A DNA stretch of 64,000 nucleotides from Anseranas semipalmata. Taxonomy: Eukaryota > Chordata > Aves > Anseriformes > Anseranatidae. A program made the translations under genes and the position numbers. Location of the stretch: NCBI GenBank assembly GCA_013399115.1, contig VXAA01004291.1:434001-498000 (forward strand), given 5' to 3'. Shown here piece after piece: positions 50,321 through 62,872 of this stretch; within the stretch, counting starts at the first letter, position 1; each line of letters opens with the position of its first letter. A model generated the notes under the pieces. That model ran no database searches. It saw only the letters and a list, made by a program, of their open reading frames with translations, and was not told where the DNA came from.

Positions 50321-52102
50321 GTGCAACTTCCTTCATGCAAATGTGTTTCCAGGATCTCAACAAAACATTAGTTTAATATCTATAAACAATATTCTAGAAT
50401 TATGTTTGGCTGGTCACTTTAATACTTGAGGTCAGAAAATGGACATATGCATCCCAGTACAAACTTAGGCAACCAAGTATTGGATTTGGATATCTTCTTA
50501 CAGTTCTAGCGTTTCAACAGTAGATAGTCCTTGGAAGTTCAATGGGTAGAAAAATATATAATATTGCCTAAAATCCATATGAAGAGAATGTTAAATTTCA
50601 CTGTTCATTATTAAAAAATGTGTGGAATTAAAATGTTAAAAATCACCCATGGAACCTTAGCTGTTTGTTCTTGCAACATTGTTTTCAGTGCAACCAAATA
50701 CAACTGTGTTGCGCTGTACTACATGGTTGTATGTTCCTTGGCTAATATGTTACCCCAGCATTTCCTTACACCTTTGACTTACTTCCAGGTATAGCTCTTT
50801 CTCCAAGCCAAAGAATGGCCGAGTGCAAGGAGCCTCAACACTCAACCGGTCCATAAGTCCTTGACTGTGCAAATTCCAGTAGGCCCAAGTTTATACTTCA
50901 CTTCAGTGTACCTCAAATATTTCATTGCATCTGGAAGTTAGTAGCGTGTTAGAGCTCTTGTCTCATCCTTCCTTCCCTTGACTCATTAGTTGGTTATATC
51001 TAGACTGAAACCGAGAACAGGCTGATACCAGAGTAAGCTATGTCAAACACTAGTGTGTCTACAAGTTGGTCTTCACAGAAGGAAACCCATGTAGGCATAT
51101 CAGCTGGAAACCATTACATATCCAAAAGGTGTCCAGTCTGGATGATTTGGAAACCAAGACCTGATGTGTATCCATATGTCCTTTCAGTGTATGCTATATC
51201 ATAGGTTGTAGTGGCACTGAAAATGGCTTATCATGGTCTCTAGATAGAATTTAAAATATTATTTTAAATCCTCCATATGAACTTGGATGCACGTGGGTCT
51301 TTGCTTAGAATTCTGCACAAAGTTAGTTAAGTTTGTAGCAGTTAGCTGCCCCTGGACGGGCTCATTGCTGGCTCCCAGTATCAATTCTGGTATTAGTCCC
51401 TTTCATGGTTTGAAGAACTTGGAGACAGTAATAGGAGCTTTTCATGTTCAAGTTTCCTTTCTTATTCCTTAATTGTTTTTGCAAGTTTCCTTTCTGCTAG
51501 AACAGAGGACAGCAGACTTAGTGTTCCTCATCTTCCAAATCAAGCACCACAAAGATTTGTGATGGATCAGACCTAAAGCCACCAACTAATTAACATCTAG
51601 GGTCAACTCTGAGCGCCCATTTCTCCCATCAAATAAACCCTGTTGCATTAAATAAAGGGCTGTTTAATAGTAAGATTGTCTAAAATAAAAATTATGGGCT
51701 TCCCTTGACTATCAAATGCAAAATAATCTTTTCCAGAATGTTACCACAACTGTAAAATTTGGCAATGATCAGCTGTGTAGTTTTTCTTCTACTCAGCCAA
51801 ACTAGCCATTTCCCATAATTTTGCCAGTATATTTAATTACCTGTGAGTAAAAATGACCCTAACATAGTCCTAGAGAAGTCAGGTTTTGTTTCTATGAAGG
51901 ATGCAGCAGTGGAACTCTTGCTCAGGTCTCGCCTGCAATCTGAATGCGCTTCTGATGGCAGGTGCTGCACTTTTTACTGCTAGTCTGCATGAAGCTCCTA
52001 AATGTTCAGAACTGTGAGGCAGTGACTGTAGTGGTCATTCTTAGGCCTTCATAAAAATGAATAGGGTATTTATTTCTCTCTACTAAATAAATATCTTTTC
52101 AG

Positions 52103-52170
52103 ATTGGAGATGGTCTTTGGCCCAATTTCTACACGGAGAGTGTATTTCCATTTTTCTCTGAAATATTCTG
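52103..52170 (+). other. Candidate exon A of an unassigned downstream transcript
   Basis: It has near-perfect splice signals: a tactaaat branch-point match at 52,081, acceptor atcttttcag, and donor CTG|gtaagt. Two of the three frames stay open. If spliced from HFM1 exon 37 (phase 2), the frame continues from Arg1423 as RLEMVFGPISTRR. It could be an alternative HFM1 3' exon, a 3' UTR exon or part of a separate transcript. Confidence 0.4.
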
Positions 52171-52566
52171 GTAAGTTATGTAATGTCTAGAATGTAACTG
52201 ACTTGCCACTTCTGCTTCAATTTTTAGTATAATCTAAATATAACCACTTATTTTTAGTTTAGCTTATAGGTTTATATTTAGATTGTTACTTCAAAGAAAA
52301 TTTTCCTTGCAAGTATTTTATTTTCCCGTTAACGTCTTTCCCAGTGCAAAAGCTCAGTGGTTATTATTGGGTTTCTTGAAGATTGAGGCTGATTCATTTT
52401 CTGATGCCGTATTCCAATTTTTTCCTTCTGTGGATTTTAAAAGGCTTTAATTTCCAATTTCATCCATAGACAGAACACATGATAGTAAATGCATTTCAGT
52501 ACTTTCAAGACTATTTGGAGTACTTTGCAGATGGTTTATAAGATCACTTGACTCTGTTTTTCACAG

Positions 52567-52715
52567 GAAGCCTGCATCCTATATCATACTTGGAAAATTA
52601 CAAAAATGTGCTATTGTTGCTGACAACATTTCACAGATTTCAGAAGATACATCTTTCAATACTGCAGTATCTATACAGAAATGTTGAACACTAATAAAAA
52701 CATTTTTTGGGATAA
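52567..52715 (+). other. Candidate terminal exon B with poly(A) signal
   Basis: Acceptor ctgtttttcacag. AATAAA at 52,693-52,698 is followed by a GT/T-rich stretch at about 52,712-52,735, as expected for a cleavage site. Joined to exon A, two frames remain open across the junction, ending at TGA 52,685 or TAA 52,692. I recognise no protein in either frame. The 3' end is approximate. Confidence 0.4.
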
Positions 52716-55700
52716 GTGTTTTATTTGATGTTGTTTTACTTCATTATTCATGTTAGCTCTATGACTCTTTAAAGTCTAAATCACTTTCAGAAAACCAATT
52801 TGGTATTACTTAAAGATGCTTAAGTGTTCTCTATCTCAAGAGAAGGAAAGATTTTTCATATGGTAGCATTTGTTTGCTATTTTTCCATTTTTCAAATCAT
52901 AATAGTTGAAAGATCAAAAGTGATAGCCACTGTAGGTCTTTTTTTTTTTAATTAAACTCCCAAAGTAAGGTAAGTCAGAATTACTATACTAATGCTGTTT
53001 AGACCAGCAGTCCTAATCATGCACATCCTAGTCATATCCAAGTTCTGTGTCATTTGAGAATGCAGAGTTTACCTCCTGCCAACCACCATTTCTGATTTCC
53101 ATGGAAATGGAAATCGGATGGCTCCCAGGCAGGAACTGTGATGTTTCTCCACAGGTGCTTGATATGAATGACCAGGGGACCAAAATCATGCCCCAAAAAG
53201 TAAATATAGACATAGTTATTAAGAGCTGTCTAATTTTAGTCATTTAACAGAATCATCTTAAGTGATAAACCTAGTTTATCTGGACTCCCTGTGTAGTCAC
53301 TAGGAAGAGGCAGACACTGTCAGAAGATGATTCAGATTGTAAGTGGGCTGAATTGCTCTCTGGTGGAACTCATCAAATTATGTTATGATGAAAGTGACCA
53401 CATACAGTTAGCGTGGAGAAGCTGTTGTGCTGTAAATTCACAGCCAGGCTCGCTGAATATTGCTTTTCTTGTGCAAATGGGATGCCTGGGTTCTTTTACC
53501 CACACAAGGATCCTACTTTGTGTGTTGAATAGTCTTATTTCTGTACAGCAAAAGATGGCTGTGCTCCGCTGATGTTGCTGCGTGCAGCTTACTTTCAGGT
53601 GCTACCCAGATGATAAAACATACTAATTAAATTCCACAGGATAACATAAGACAATTTCACTAAGCTACTATCAATAGATAAAATACAGACTTAAATACAT
53701 AAAAACATCGTTAAAGTCTGAAGGGATTCTGTTTTTTTGTTGTTGTTTTTTTTTTTTTTTAATTCTGCATAGAGCTGTAACATTAAATAAGTGGCTTGAG
53801 TTTGAATGAGTGGGATTGTATAAGTAATTCTTTCAGAATGTCACAGAGTTTAGTCTGGGGATGATTCTGTAAAATGTACTTTATGAAAATACTGTTTCCC
53901 ATAATGGAGTAGTGAAAGAAAATTCAATGTGACAAGAAGTCAGATTTTACTATCTTACTTGTCTGATTCTCTGTAATAAAATACATGCTCATACCTGCTT
54001 TTAATTTAACTTCAACTTCCGTATATGCTTCCTTGTCCTATCACATATCTTGGTTTCAAAATATAAACTAAGGTCAACTGTATCTGTGCCTGAAGAAAAT
54101 GCAATATGCACTCGAAAAACATCATTGGAAATTGTTAGCAGAAAAATACATATAGTGTTTAAACATGTTGCCAGACATGCTTGTGTATAACATAAGTTTA
54201 TAGCATATGGAATACTGTAAATGTATAGTGACAATTGTATGCAGTTTGTCTCATGCTCATGTTAATTACATGGACTTCATTCATGTATTTGAGCACTTTA
54301 ATGGGTTAAACATTACAGTAATGGTTAAAATAATAATGACAGTTGTTGCAAGTAAGATTCATGGGGTTTGGATTTTTACTTAGATATACCTTCACAGAAT
54401 AGTTACGTGAGATGCAAAAGTTGGTGCTCTTACAGGCAGTCAACATAATAATAAAGATTGAACAGAAATTGCTGTATGGAACCAATATGCACCTGAAAAA
54501 TAGTTGAAATCCGTCATTTTGTTGGGCACAAATGATAACTCTATGGCATCATCATGACAGAATTAGTGGTCTGTTTTCTAAAAGAAAGGGTATTGTGCTT
54601 TACCTCTTTATTTCACCAATTATGCTTTATATGCAGGAGCAAGAGAGAGTAGTATCATGTCAGTTGTTCTACTGACAGAATCTTAAATGATATCCATGAA
54701 ATGAGATCCATGAATGCCTTTTTTTTTTTTTTTCCAGCTCCTTTGCTTAACAAGGAAATAGAAAAGGAGGTGCTACTTGGTAAGAGTGAAATTTACTTCC
54801 TGTAGAGAACTAAAAACACATTGAAAGCTTACATAAGAATAAACTGAGGTACGTAGTTTGTGATAGTTTGCAGTGATGTAATTCAGCTCAGGTTGAAAGA
54901 ATCAGAAAAAGGGCAGTGGGTTTATTGGCCACCACTGTACAGCTGAGAATAAGGGCCACCCTTGTTTAACCATGTTGCCATTATTTGTTCTTTAAACCTA
55001 TATGAGAGAAAATTGTATTCCTCTAAGCACTCTCCTCTCTGCCAGTGACCTAACTGCTTTGTGGTGGTTGTGAAGTGGCTGGAAAAGCTGTGCTGCTGTT
55101 AACCTGCAGTCCTGCACTGCATGTCCTGTTCGTAACAAGAGGTCCTAATACAGGCTGTTTATACTAGCTAGGGAGAACTGGTTTTTCAATTCACTTCAGT
55201 ATGCTAACTGACACCCTGGAAACTGCTTTCATTCTGGTCCTGTGAGATGTGCTTTGATTTTTACTGAATCTGTCCTCCTGCAGGTTTTAAATGGATTGTT
55301 TCCATGTGCCAGCACTTGCAGGGAGACCTGTCTGAGCAGTGGTGTGTGAAAATGTTACACATTTTGCAGAAATGCAGTAGATTAAATTGGCATTATACTA
55401 GGTGGACATACTTTGTATAAAGCAGGCATATGTTCTTTCAAATATAGTTAAAGTGCCTAGTATGCTAGCAAGGATTTTTTTTTTTTCCTATATTAAACAT
55501 ACAGTGCACGGAGCTAGCATGTAATGACTACATAGACTATCAGTTTGGTTCATGCTGCATGACAATTTCTATATTTTAGATAGCTGAGCGTAGGAAAAAA
55601 TGCAAAACATTTTGTTTTGGAGGCTGGTAGAGTATTTTGTTTGTATAAATGAAACAATGTTTCCTTCATAACTGTGAAACTTCCTATTAAAGGATGCATA

Positions 55701-56986
55701 TAACTTTCAAAATAAAAAGATGCTTGTGACTGTAAATGGCTATGATATGTTTGCTGCTCCCCCACCCATTTAGAGGCAAAACCTATTTATGAGGCTTTAT
55801 TAAGTGCAAATAATTCCCATGACTTGAGCAGAGGAGAAATAGCTGCAGAATATAGTCTGATTTGCATATAAATGACATGATTTCAGCTCAGAAAAGGATA
55901 TTGAAAAATATGCATTTCTACAGTGAAAACCTGATAGTCACACGTATTAAGGTCAGCTTGTGTAACTTTTTTAACCTGCTGCATGTTGATATCTGATCAC
56001 ATTTCCAGCTATATTCAGGCTCTGTCAGCTGTACCCACTATGAAATTGTGAATTTCTGCTTTTGAGCTAATTAAGCTATCATTTTTAGAAATAGATTCCA
56101 AAACATTTATCTCAGCTGTTTAAGCATTTATAAATGCTCAAAATATTTTATCAATACAAGTGGGCAACTGCAATTTCTGCACTTTTTCTTCAGTACTGTG
56201 AGTGTTTGACTGCTATTGTTTAGGTAAGACAGCAAGAGTCCTGCTAACTTGCTCTAGTCACTTCAATAAGTGGTAGGATATAATTAAGGCAGATATGGGG
56301 ATATTAATTTTACTGTCCCAAATGCTTTACTCAGTTTATCCTTTTTACTAAAGACAAGTTCATACTTCTAAAATTACTGCCCAACATAGGCTACCACTGA
56401 CCAATTGAAGTGCTTGGCCAAAATAAAAATTGTTTCAAAGCTAAAGGTGTACGAGGAGCACCCTTGGGATGTCAGGTGGCAAGAGAGAAAGCACACACAG
56501 GGCTCCAGTCAACAGCTAGCCACTTCCCTCCGTGAAAGGCTAGGACTGTGACTTTGCAATGGAGTGTTTGTTTATTGACAGGCTCCTGCTATTTCTTAGA
56601 TACATCCTAACATAAAAGAAAGATGTTAGGGAGCCAGGTAATAAAGGGTTTGGAAGAGAATGAAATGTATCCCTAAGGCTGTCAAACCTTGGTTTTCAAA
56701 TTCTTGCTTAGCAAAGGCCTTACTGAGCTGTATGCCACTGCCAGAAGCTATGGGTTGTCTGCTCAGGGGGATTGACTAGCCATAGTGAATTGTCATTAGC
56801 CTGAATGCCTCTTGAAGAGGCTTGATATGGCATAGTAAAGAAAAAGTGAAAGTACTGCTGTCTAGAAACTTGTATACGTTCAGGTAAGGGCATCCTTCTT
56901 AGCAATTTCTCTTGGTTTATAAGTGTTATTAATTCATCTGAATGGAAGTGAGTCAAAAGAGCTTATTACTAGGATTTCCAAAGTGT

Positions 56987-57015
56987 TTTTGTTTGTTTGT
57001 TTGTTTGTTTGTTTT
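56987..57015. repeat. (TTTG)n microsatellite
   Basis: About six TTTG units in intergenic sequence; a T19 run follows at 57,083-57,101. Confidence 0.93.
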
Positions 57016-58867
57016 CTGGTTGTGTAATAGTATTTTAGCTTTTGTAGTACAGACTTCTTAGGTTACTGTTGTGAGGAAAATATTTTTTTTTTTTTTTTTT
57101 TATCCCATGGCACCATTCTTGTGTCTTACAAGTTATGCCTGGAGGTTGTTTTTCTGCCTAGCTGGAAATTTCTACTCCAAGAATAGTCACCCAGCAGCTG
57201 GATCATTGATAACTTTTTCAGTATCTCCTCAATTAAAAAGATGTTAGGCTCTGAGATCAGTTGGGTGGTTTCTAAAAACTATACTGACAGGTGTAGAAGC
57301 AGCATTCACTAAAGCATCAACACATTATCAAAATAATTTTATTTTGAAAGAATGGCAGTAGAAGTGATTAAGAAAGTGGTTAATGGCAGTGAAAAAAATC
57401 TGCTTGACTTGCGATATATCACAGAGATGCATTTCAGAGACTGGATGCTTGCTTAGTGAGGAAAATAACCTGTATTAGGAAGATAAGAGGTACGAGTGGA
57501 TCTCTCTCCCTCTCTCTTGGGTGTGATTGTTTCAGACAACCATATTAGCAGAAGGTTAGATGCATTCTTAGTTTCTGGAACAGATTTACAGAAATGACAG
57601 TATATACTGAGGATGATGGTAATAAAATGGACAGTATGTTCTGGAAGAAAATAAAGTTGGCTGCTTGGAATGGTGGAAAATGGGTTCAGATAAGCATGTG
57701 ACTCAATAGAAATTAGTCTCTGTCCATAGAGCTTATAGCTGCCAATCATAAATGCTCTTTCGGTTCAAGCAGTTAATAATATCTCAGCACTGTAACTTAA
57801 GGGATACAATTTTCAAAATTATTGTAGTGTGGGACCGATAAATTTCAGCACAAATAAGGCAGTATTCTATATAATTTATGTTAGATTCACATCTGGGGTA
57901 TGTTCTGATGCTCCCCATGAAAGTGAAATTGTCCATGTAAAATGGTTTTCAGGTGATAAGTTGACCCATGGGGTTTTAGTAAAATAATAGATTCAGAATT
58001 CTATCTGATTTTACAATCTATAAAAGCTAGTTATCAGCTGTTTGAAGGATTTAATAAGAAGGGAGGGGAACTTTTGTACAGTGTAATTTTTTTCTCATTA
58101 ATGGGGGCAATGTTAGAATCACAAAACTGCTTCTGGATTTGGTAGTAAATATTCTGTTGACATATGTTTTGGGAGTTAGCTGTTCAGTGTGAGGAATGTG
58201 TGTGTCTAACCCCCTCTAATATGGAACAAGGCACATTTCTAATATGCACATGCAGCCCTTCAAAAGAAGGGCATTTACTGTGCCACCATCTGGTCATCAT
58301 TTTAAAATGCATCCTACCACCAGAGCCTACCTCTGCAGAAGTTTTGCTGGAGAATGACTGTCTTATGGTGCCCAGAGAAACACTAGAAGAATAACAAAAA
58401 AAACATTTTTTTTCCCGCTAGCATTCTTCAGTATTAAACATAGAGCAAAACAAATGGTAAACTGAAAAGAAACAAGGTATTAAGTTCTTGTCTCAACACT
58501 CATGTAGGACCTGCTGTAAACTTTGTTATAACTTTTGGATTTTATTTAAATTTAATTGCATTTTCTTGAGAACACCTATAGGTAGTTCCTAGAGTACTTT
58601 ATGGCTTCACTGTCAGTTTAAGCAGATTCAAAGTTGGGTAGAGGCTTCATTGCATTTTGATTTGTTAGATGGGTGTGTGTGCATGTACATGCATATGAAA
58701 TGGAGCACTACTGAGCAACAGCAGGGAGAGTAAGGTGACGGTAAATGGGACTAGTCATTTGGCAGGCTACTTTTGGTGTCACTATAAAATGCTAAAAGCA
58801 TGTCTAGGTTTAGTATAGTCGAGTGTGTCCCTTTGAATTTGGAGCAAAGAAAACACCTCCTGCTTAA

Positions 58868-58911
58868 AACAACAACAACAAACAAACAAAAACCAACCAA
58901 ACAAAACAACT
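58868..58911. repeat. AAC/AAAC/AACC-rich simple repeat
   Basis: Imperfect run of caa, caaa and ccaa units in intergenic DNA. Confidence 0.85.
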
Positions 58912-61729
58912 ATGTCCAAGAAAATGGGACTTTACAGTCTGTGCAAACAAAAAGCATTGGTTCAAAGAAAAACTGAAGTCCTTCTTCAGTTGTTCCTTGT
59001 GTAAACCACCATCTTGGATTCTGCCTGCTTGTGATGAACATTCAGTGTGTGTGCTCAGCTCACTGCAGAAGTACTGCCTGTTCTACTGTGTTGCTGGGAC
59101 TTTGGTAGGGCACGGAGAGGCAGGGTACAAAGAAATTGCCTGTTCACCTTCTGTGTTCTGAATTACTGGAGGAGAGGCAGATGTCTCCTCCTCTGAGAGG
59201 AACTGAGTAATGCTCAGGGGAGGGAACATCTGTCACTCCCAAGTCGGGTGGAGAATGAAAGTGCAGTGAGCCAAGATCTTGTAGGCACTGTGGTGGAGGA
59301 GCTGGGAGTTTGCTTGAGGTTAGAGCCAAGCTTTAGAAGTGACAGGCGGATGAAGAGTTGGAAATTTTCAGATTGGAAATAAGAAAGGAAAGAAAGATTT
59401 ACCCTACATTGACCCAGTGGGGAGGTTTGTTTTCAAGCTTTTCTAATTAATTCTAGCTCTCCAACAGATCAGACTTCTCATGGTTTAAAGATTAATTCTC
59501 TCTTGTGGTTCTAATAACACCTACTTCTAGAAATCTGGATTCTGTGGTTGTGCTTATCAGAAGGAGAAGCTTCCACCTAAAGACACTTGCTAATTCAGGG
59601 TCCCAGTTCAGCTCAAAAAGAGCTAACTTCTTTAACCTTGTCTCTCATGGTTTTGGTTGGTTGGTTTTAGCTTTACAGAGAAAACTGGGTGCTGGTCCTG
59701 CAAATGGGTAAGTTGTAACAGATGTGGGACAGGCCTGATCGTAAGTGCTTTTCTTTTGGAAGAGTAAACCTGAGGACCAGAGGAGTTTGAGTAACTCTGA
59801 CTTCTATTGACTAGATTTACCCTGTATTAATGCTTTCCAAAGTAGCTATATATTCTTCTTTGGGTTATTTGTCGCTCTTAGCTTGATTTTAAAACGTCTT
59901 CCACTTTCAAGGTTTCAGGTGTCAGCACTGAGACATTTAACTATGCATTGAGGTATTGTGGCCCCAAGTTAATTGTAGGCCACACCTTTTGCTTACTTGA
60001 AGCCCAGTGAGAAACAGTTTCCTTTTCTGGGGTGGGATGATGCACAGAAGGAAGTAAAGTACTTTTCATCTGTATTAGTCTATATCCTTTGTATTGTGTT
60101 GATACAGTGTCAGGTGCTGTAGCTACGTAAGTATTCATTGGAAAACTTGTGACTGCAGCCATAGGTAAGGCTGCTGTCAGACATGGAAACATCCTGAAAC
60201 AGGCTCTGGATCAAGGCAAGCAGCAGAGCAGCCACGTGTCCAGCATCAGGGTCCTCAGAGCAACTTGCACTGGGAAGAGGACAACAATCCACTCCCCTGG
60301 AGGGGCAGACAGATCAGGTAAGATTGCTAAGGAAGACTCTCATAGGATGTTTTATGAAAAAGCTTGTCCCATAACTTTTATTGTGGAGAGGGACATCTGG
60401 CCTAAGACTTTCAATTCAGATCATCTCATAACTAAAAAACAAACTAAAAAAAAAACAGGAGTTTTTCCTACTTCAGAGGTACAGCTTTAGGAACCATCTG
60501 TTGCTTATGTGAAGTACTGAGGCTTCTGGAGCAATGCAGACATACCAGGTTAGGGACATTCCTTGCCCTCATTGCCTGTATTTTGCCCTTTTTCTCCTAT
60601 AGACAAATATCGTGCAGATGCAGTTAGGAAGCCATGATTTCTATTGCTAGACAAGACTGTGCTGACTGGACAGCAATTTTTGGAAGTCAGTATGACTGGA
60701 ACATGCTTGTGAAGAAACTGGAACCTGACCAGTAATGAAAGTACTCACTGAGAGTGTAATTCTGTGTTAAATGTGTTCTGGCAGAAAAACTTGTTGGCAC
60801 TGCTTGCTGCTGAGCTCTGCTCCTGCCCTGTGCTACCCCAGCTGTTGTGCCAATGTGGTTGTTCTGTAGGGTTGTTCTGTGAAATTAGTTAAAACTAGTG
60901 ATTGATTATTCCCCACCCCTTTGGGAAGCTTGTCTCTTATCTCTTGGCAATGCTGTTATTGCTAGGAAAAAGTGCATGTGTGCAAAAAAGCAAAGTAGAC
61001 CTAAAATTTTATCTTTCAAGGTTATATTTCACTCATCCTTAAATTGGAAAATAGTTTTGTTTCATGTATATGACAAGTGAACTACATGACACTAATAAAA
61101 TAGATCCTAAATCTTGCTTGGAATTGCCATTGGCAACTATTAATGTCTTTTCAATTGTGTTTTTTATTTGTGGCTTAGTAATAACTTGCTGAGATGTAGT
61201 CCTGCTTGGTAGCCTCACAGAAGGTTGAAAGTGCTTGGGATGCTCCAAGATTTCATCCCAGCTTTGCAGCTTTACTCATGACCTTGAAACTATGATGGGT
61301 TTGTATCTCCAGCGAAAGAGCTGAAAAAAGAGTAGCATAAAATTTACATTTCCAGTTGCTATGAGGATGCAACGGGAAATGAGCTCTTTGCCACCATGTG
61401 GAATTGGTAATATCATTTCAAGTACTGGCTAACATCTAAAAGCATCCGTGCCTGCCCACAGACTCTGACAACAGATTTCAGAACACATCCCTTAAAAAGG
61501 CCATGGAGGAATACAACCCCCAGGATGCACTGCACGCTAAGTGTTTTAATATGGCTTTCACACAGGCCTCGTGTTGGACATTTCCCCTTCTTAATTACAC
61601 TAACGATCTCCAGCCTGAGGCACATTGAGGAATCACACATCTGCCTTGGAAAAACTGTACGCGGAAAAGAGCCAGCATTTTTTTTAAAGCGACGCTGGGC
61701 TGTTCCCTTTCTGCATACAAACGGATGTT

Positions 61730-61913
61730 AAAAGGCGCCGCCGGCCTTAAAACTACCAGAGAAGCAGCTCCCGGCGCTCGGCCACAGGGCCGAGGCGTCG
61801 CTTCGCGGGGGGCCGGGGCAGGGGCGGCCCTGCCGGGCTGGCAGCACCGCGGGGCAGCAGAGCGGCGCTGTCCCGGGACATAGCTCGGGGTTCGTTCCCC
61901 GCCGCCGTGGGCG
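61730..61913. promoter_or_regulatory. CpG island edge, second promoter candidate
   Basis: G+C-rich and CpG-dense, with ggcgccgccggcc, ggggggccggggcaggggcgg and ccgccgccgtgggcg, running directly into the assembly gap. Sequence past the gap (62,930-63,120) is also moderately G+C-rich. Human gene order (HFM1, then ZNF644 in the same direction) makes the ZNF644 promoter a reasonable guess, but no exon of that gene is visible here. Confidence 0.55.
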
Positions 61914-62872
61914 NNNNNNNNNNNNNNNNNNNNNNNNNNNNNNNNNNNNNNNNNNNNNNNNNNNNNNNNNNNNNNNNNNNNNNNNNNNNNNNNNNNNNNN
62001 NNNNNNNNNNNNNNNNNNNNNNNNNNNNNNNNNNNNNNNNNNNNNNNNNNNNNNNNNNNNNNNNNNNNNNNNNNNNNNNNNNNNNNNNNNNNNNNNNNNN
62101 NNNNNNNNNNNNNNNNNNNNNNNNNNNNNNNNNNNNNNNNNNNNNNNNNNNNNNNNNNNNNNNNNNNNNNNNNNNNNNNNNNNNNNNNNNNNNNNNNNNN
62201 NNNNNNNNNNNNNNNNNNNNNNNNNNNNNNNNNNNNNNNNNNNNNNNNNNNNNNNNNNNNNNNNNNNNNNNNNNNNNNNNNNNNNNNNNNNNNNNNNNNN
62301 NNNNNNNNNNNNNNNNNNNNNNNNNNNNNNNNNNNNNNNNNNNNNNNNNNNNNNNNNNNNNNNNNNNNNNNNNNNNNNNNNNNNNNNNNNNNNNNNNNNN
62401 NNNNNNNNNNNNNNNNNNNNNNNNNNNNNNNNNNNNNNNNNNNNNNNNNNNNNNNNNNNNNNNNNNNNNNNNNNNNNNNNNNNNNNNNNNNNNNNNNNNN
62501 NNNNNNNNNNNNNNNNNNNNNNNNNNNNNNNNNNNNNNNNNNNNNNNNNNNNNNNNNNNNNNNNNNNNNNNNNNNNNNNNNNNNNNNNNNNNNNNNNNNN
62601 NNNNNNNNNNNNNNNNNNNNNNNNNNNNNNNNNNNNNNNNNNNNNNNNNNNNNNNNNNNNNNNNNNNNNNNNNNNNNNNNNNNNNNNNNNNNNNNNNNNN
62701 NNNNNNNNNNNNNNNNNNNNNNNNNNNNNNNNNNNNNNNNNNNNNNNNNNNNNNNNNNNNNNNNNNNNNNNNNNNNNNNNNNNNNNNNNNNNNNNNNNNN
62801 NNNNNNNNNNNNNNNNNNNNNNNNNNNNNNNNNNNNNNNNNNNNNNNNNNNNNNNNNNNNNNNNNNNNNNNN
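61914..62872. other. Assembly gap (959 N)
   Basis: The gap starts in very G+C-rich sequence. Open frames of 343 and 397 codons drawn across it are artefacts of the Ns. Confidence 0.98.

Larger units (their letters stand above)
52720..61729. other. Downstream intergenic region
   Basis: Mostly AT-rich with simple repeats and no recognisable protein-coding gene. Short segments with matching acceptor and donor signals occur at 54,738-54,779, 59,671-59,707 and 60,159-60,317; they may be exons of an unknown spliced RNA or chance. Confidence 0.55.

Noticed and set aside
60149..60490. 113-codon + strand frame
   Set aside because: It begins at GTG, not ATG, and no known protein is recognised. Kept only as a possible spliced RNA segment (60,159-60,317).
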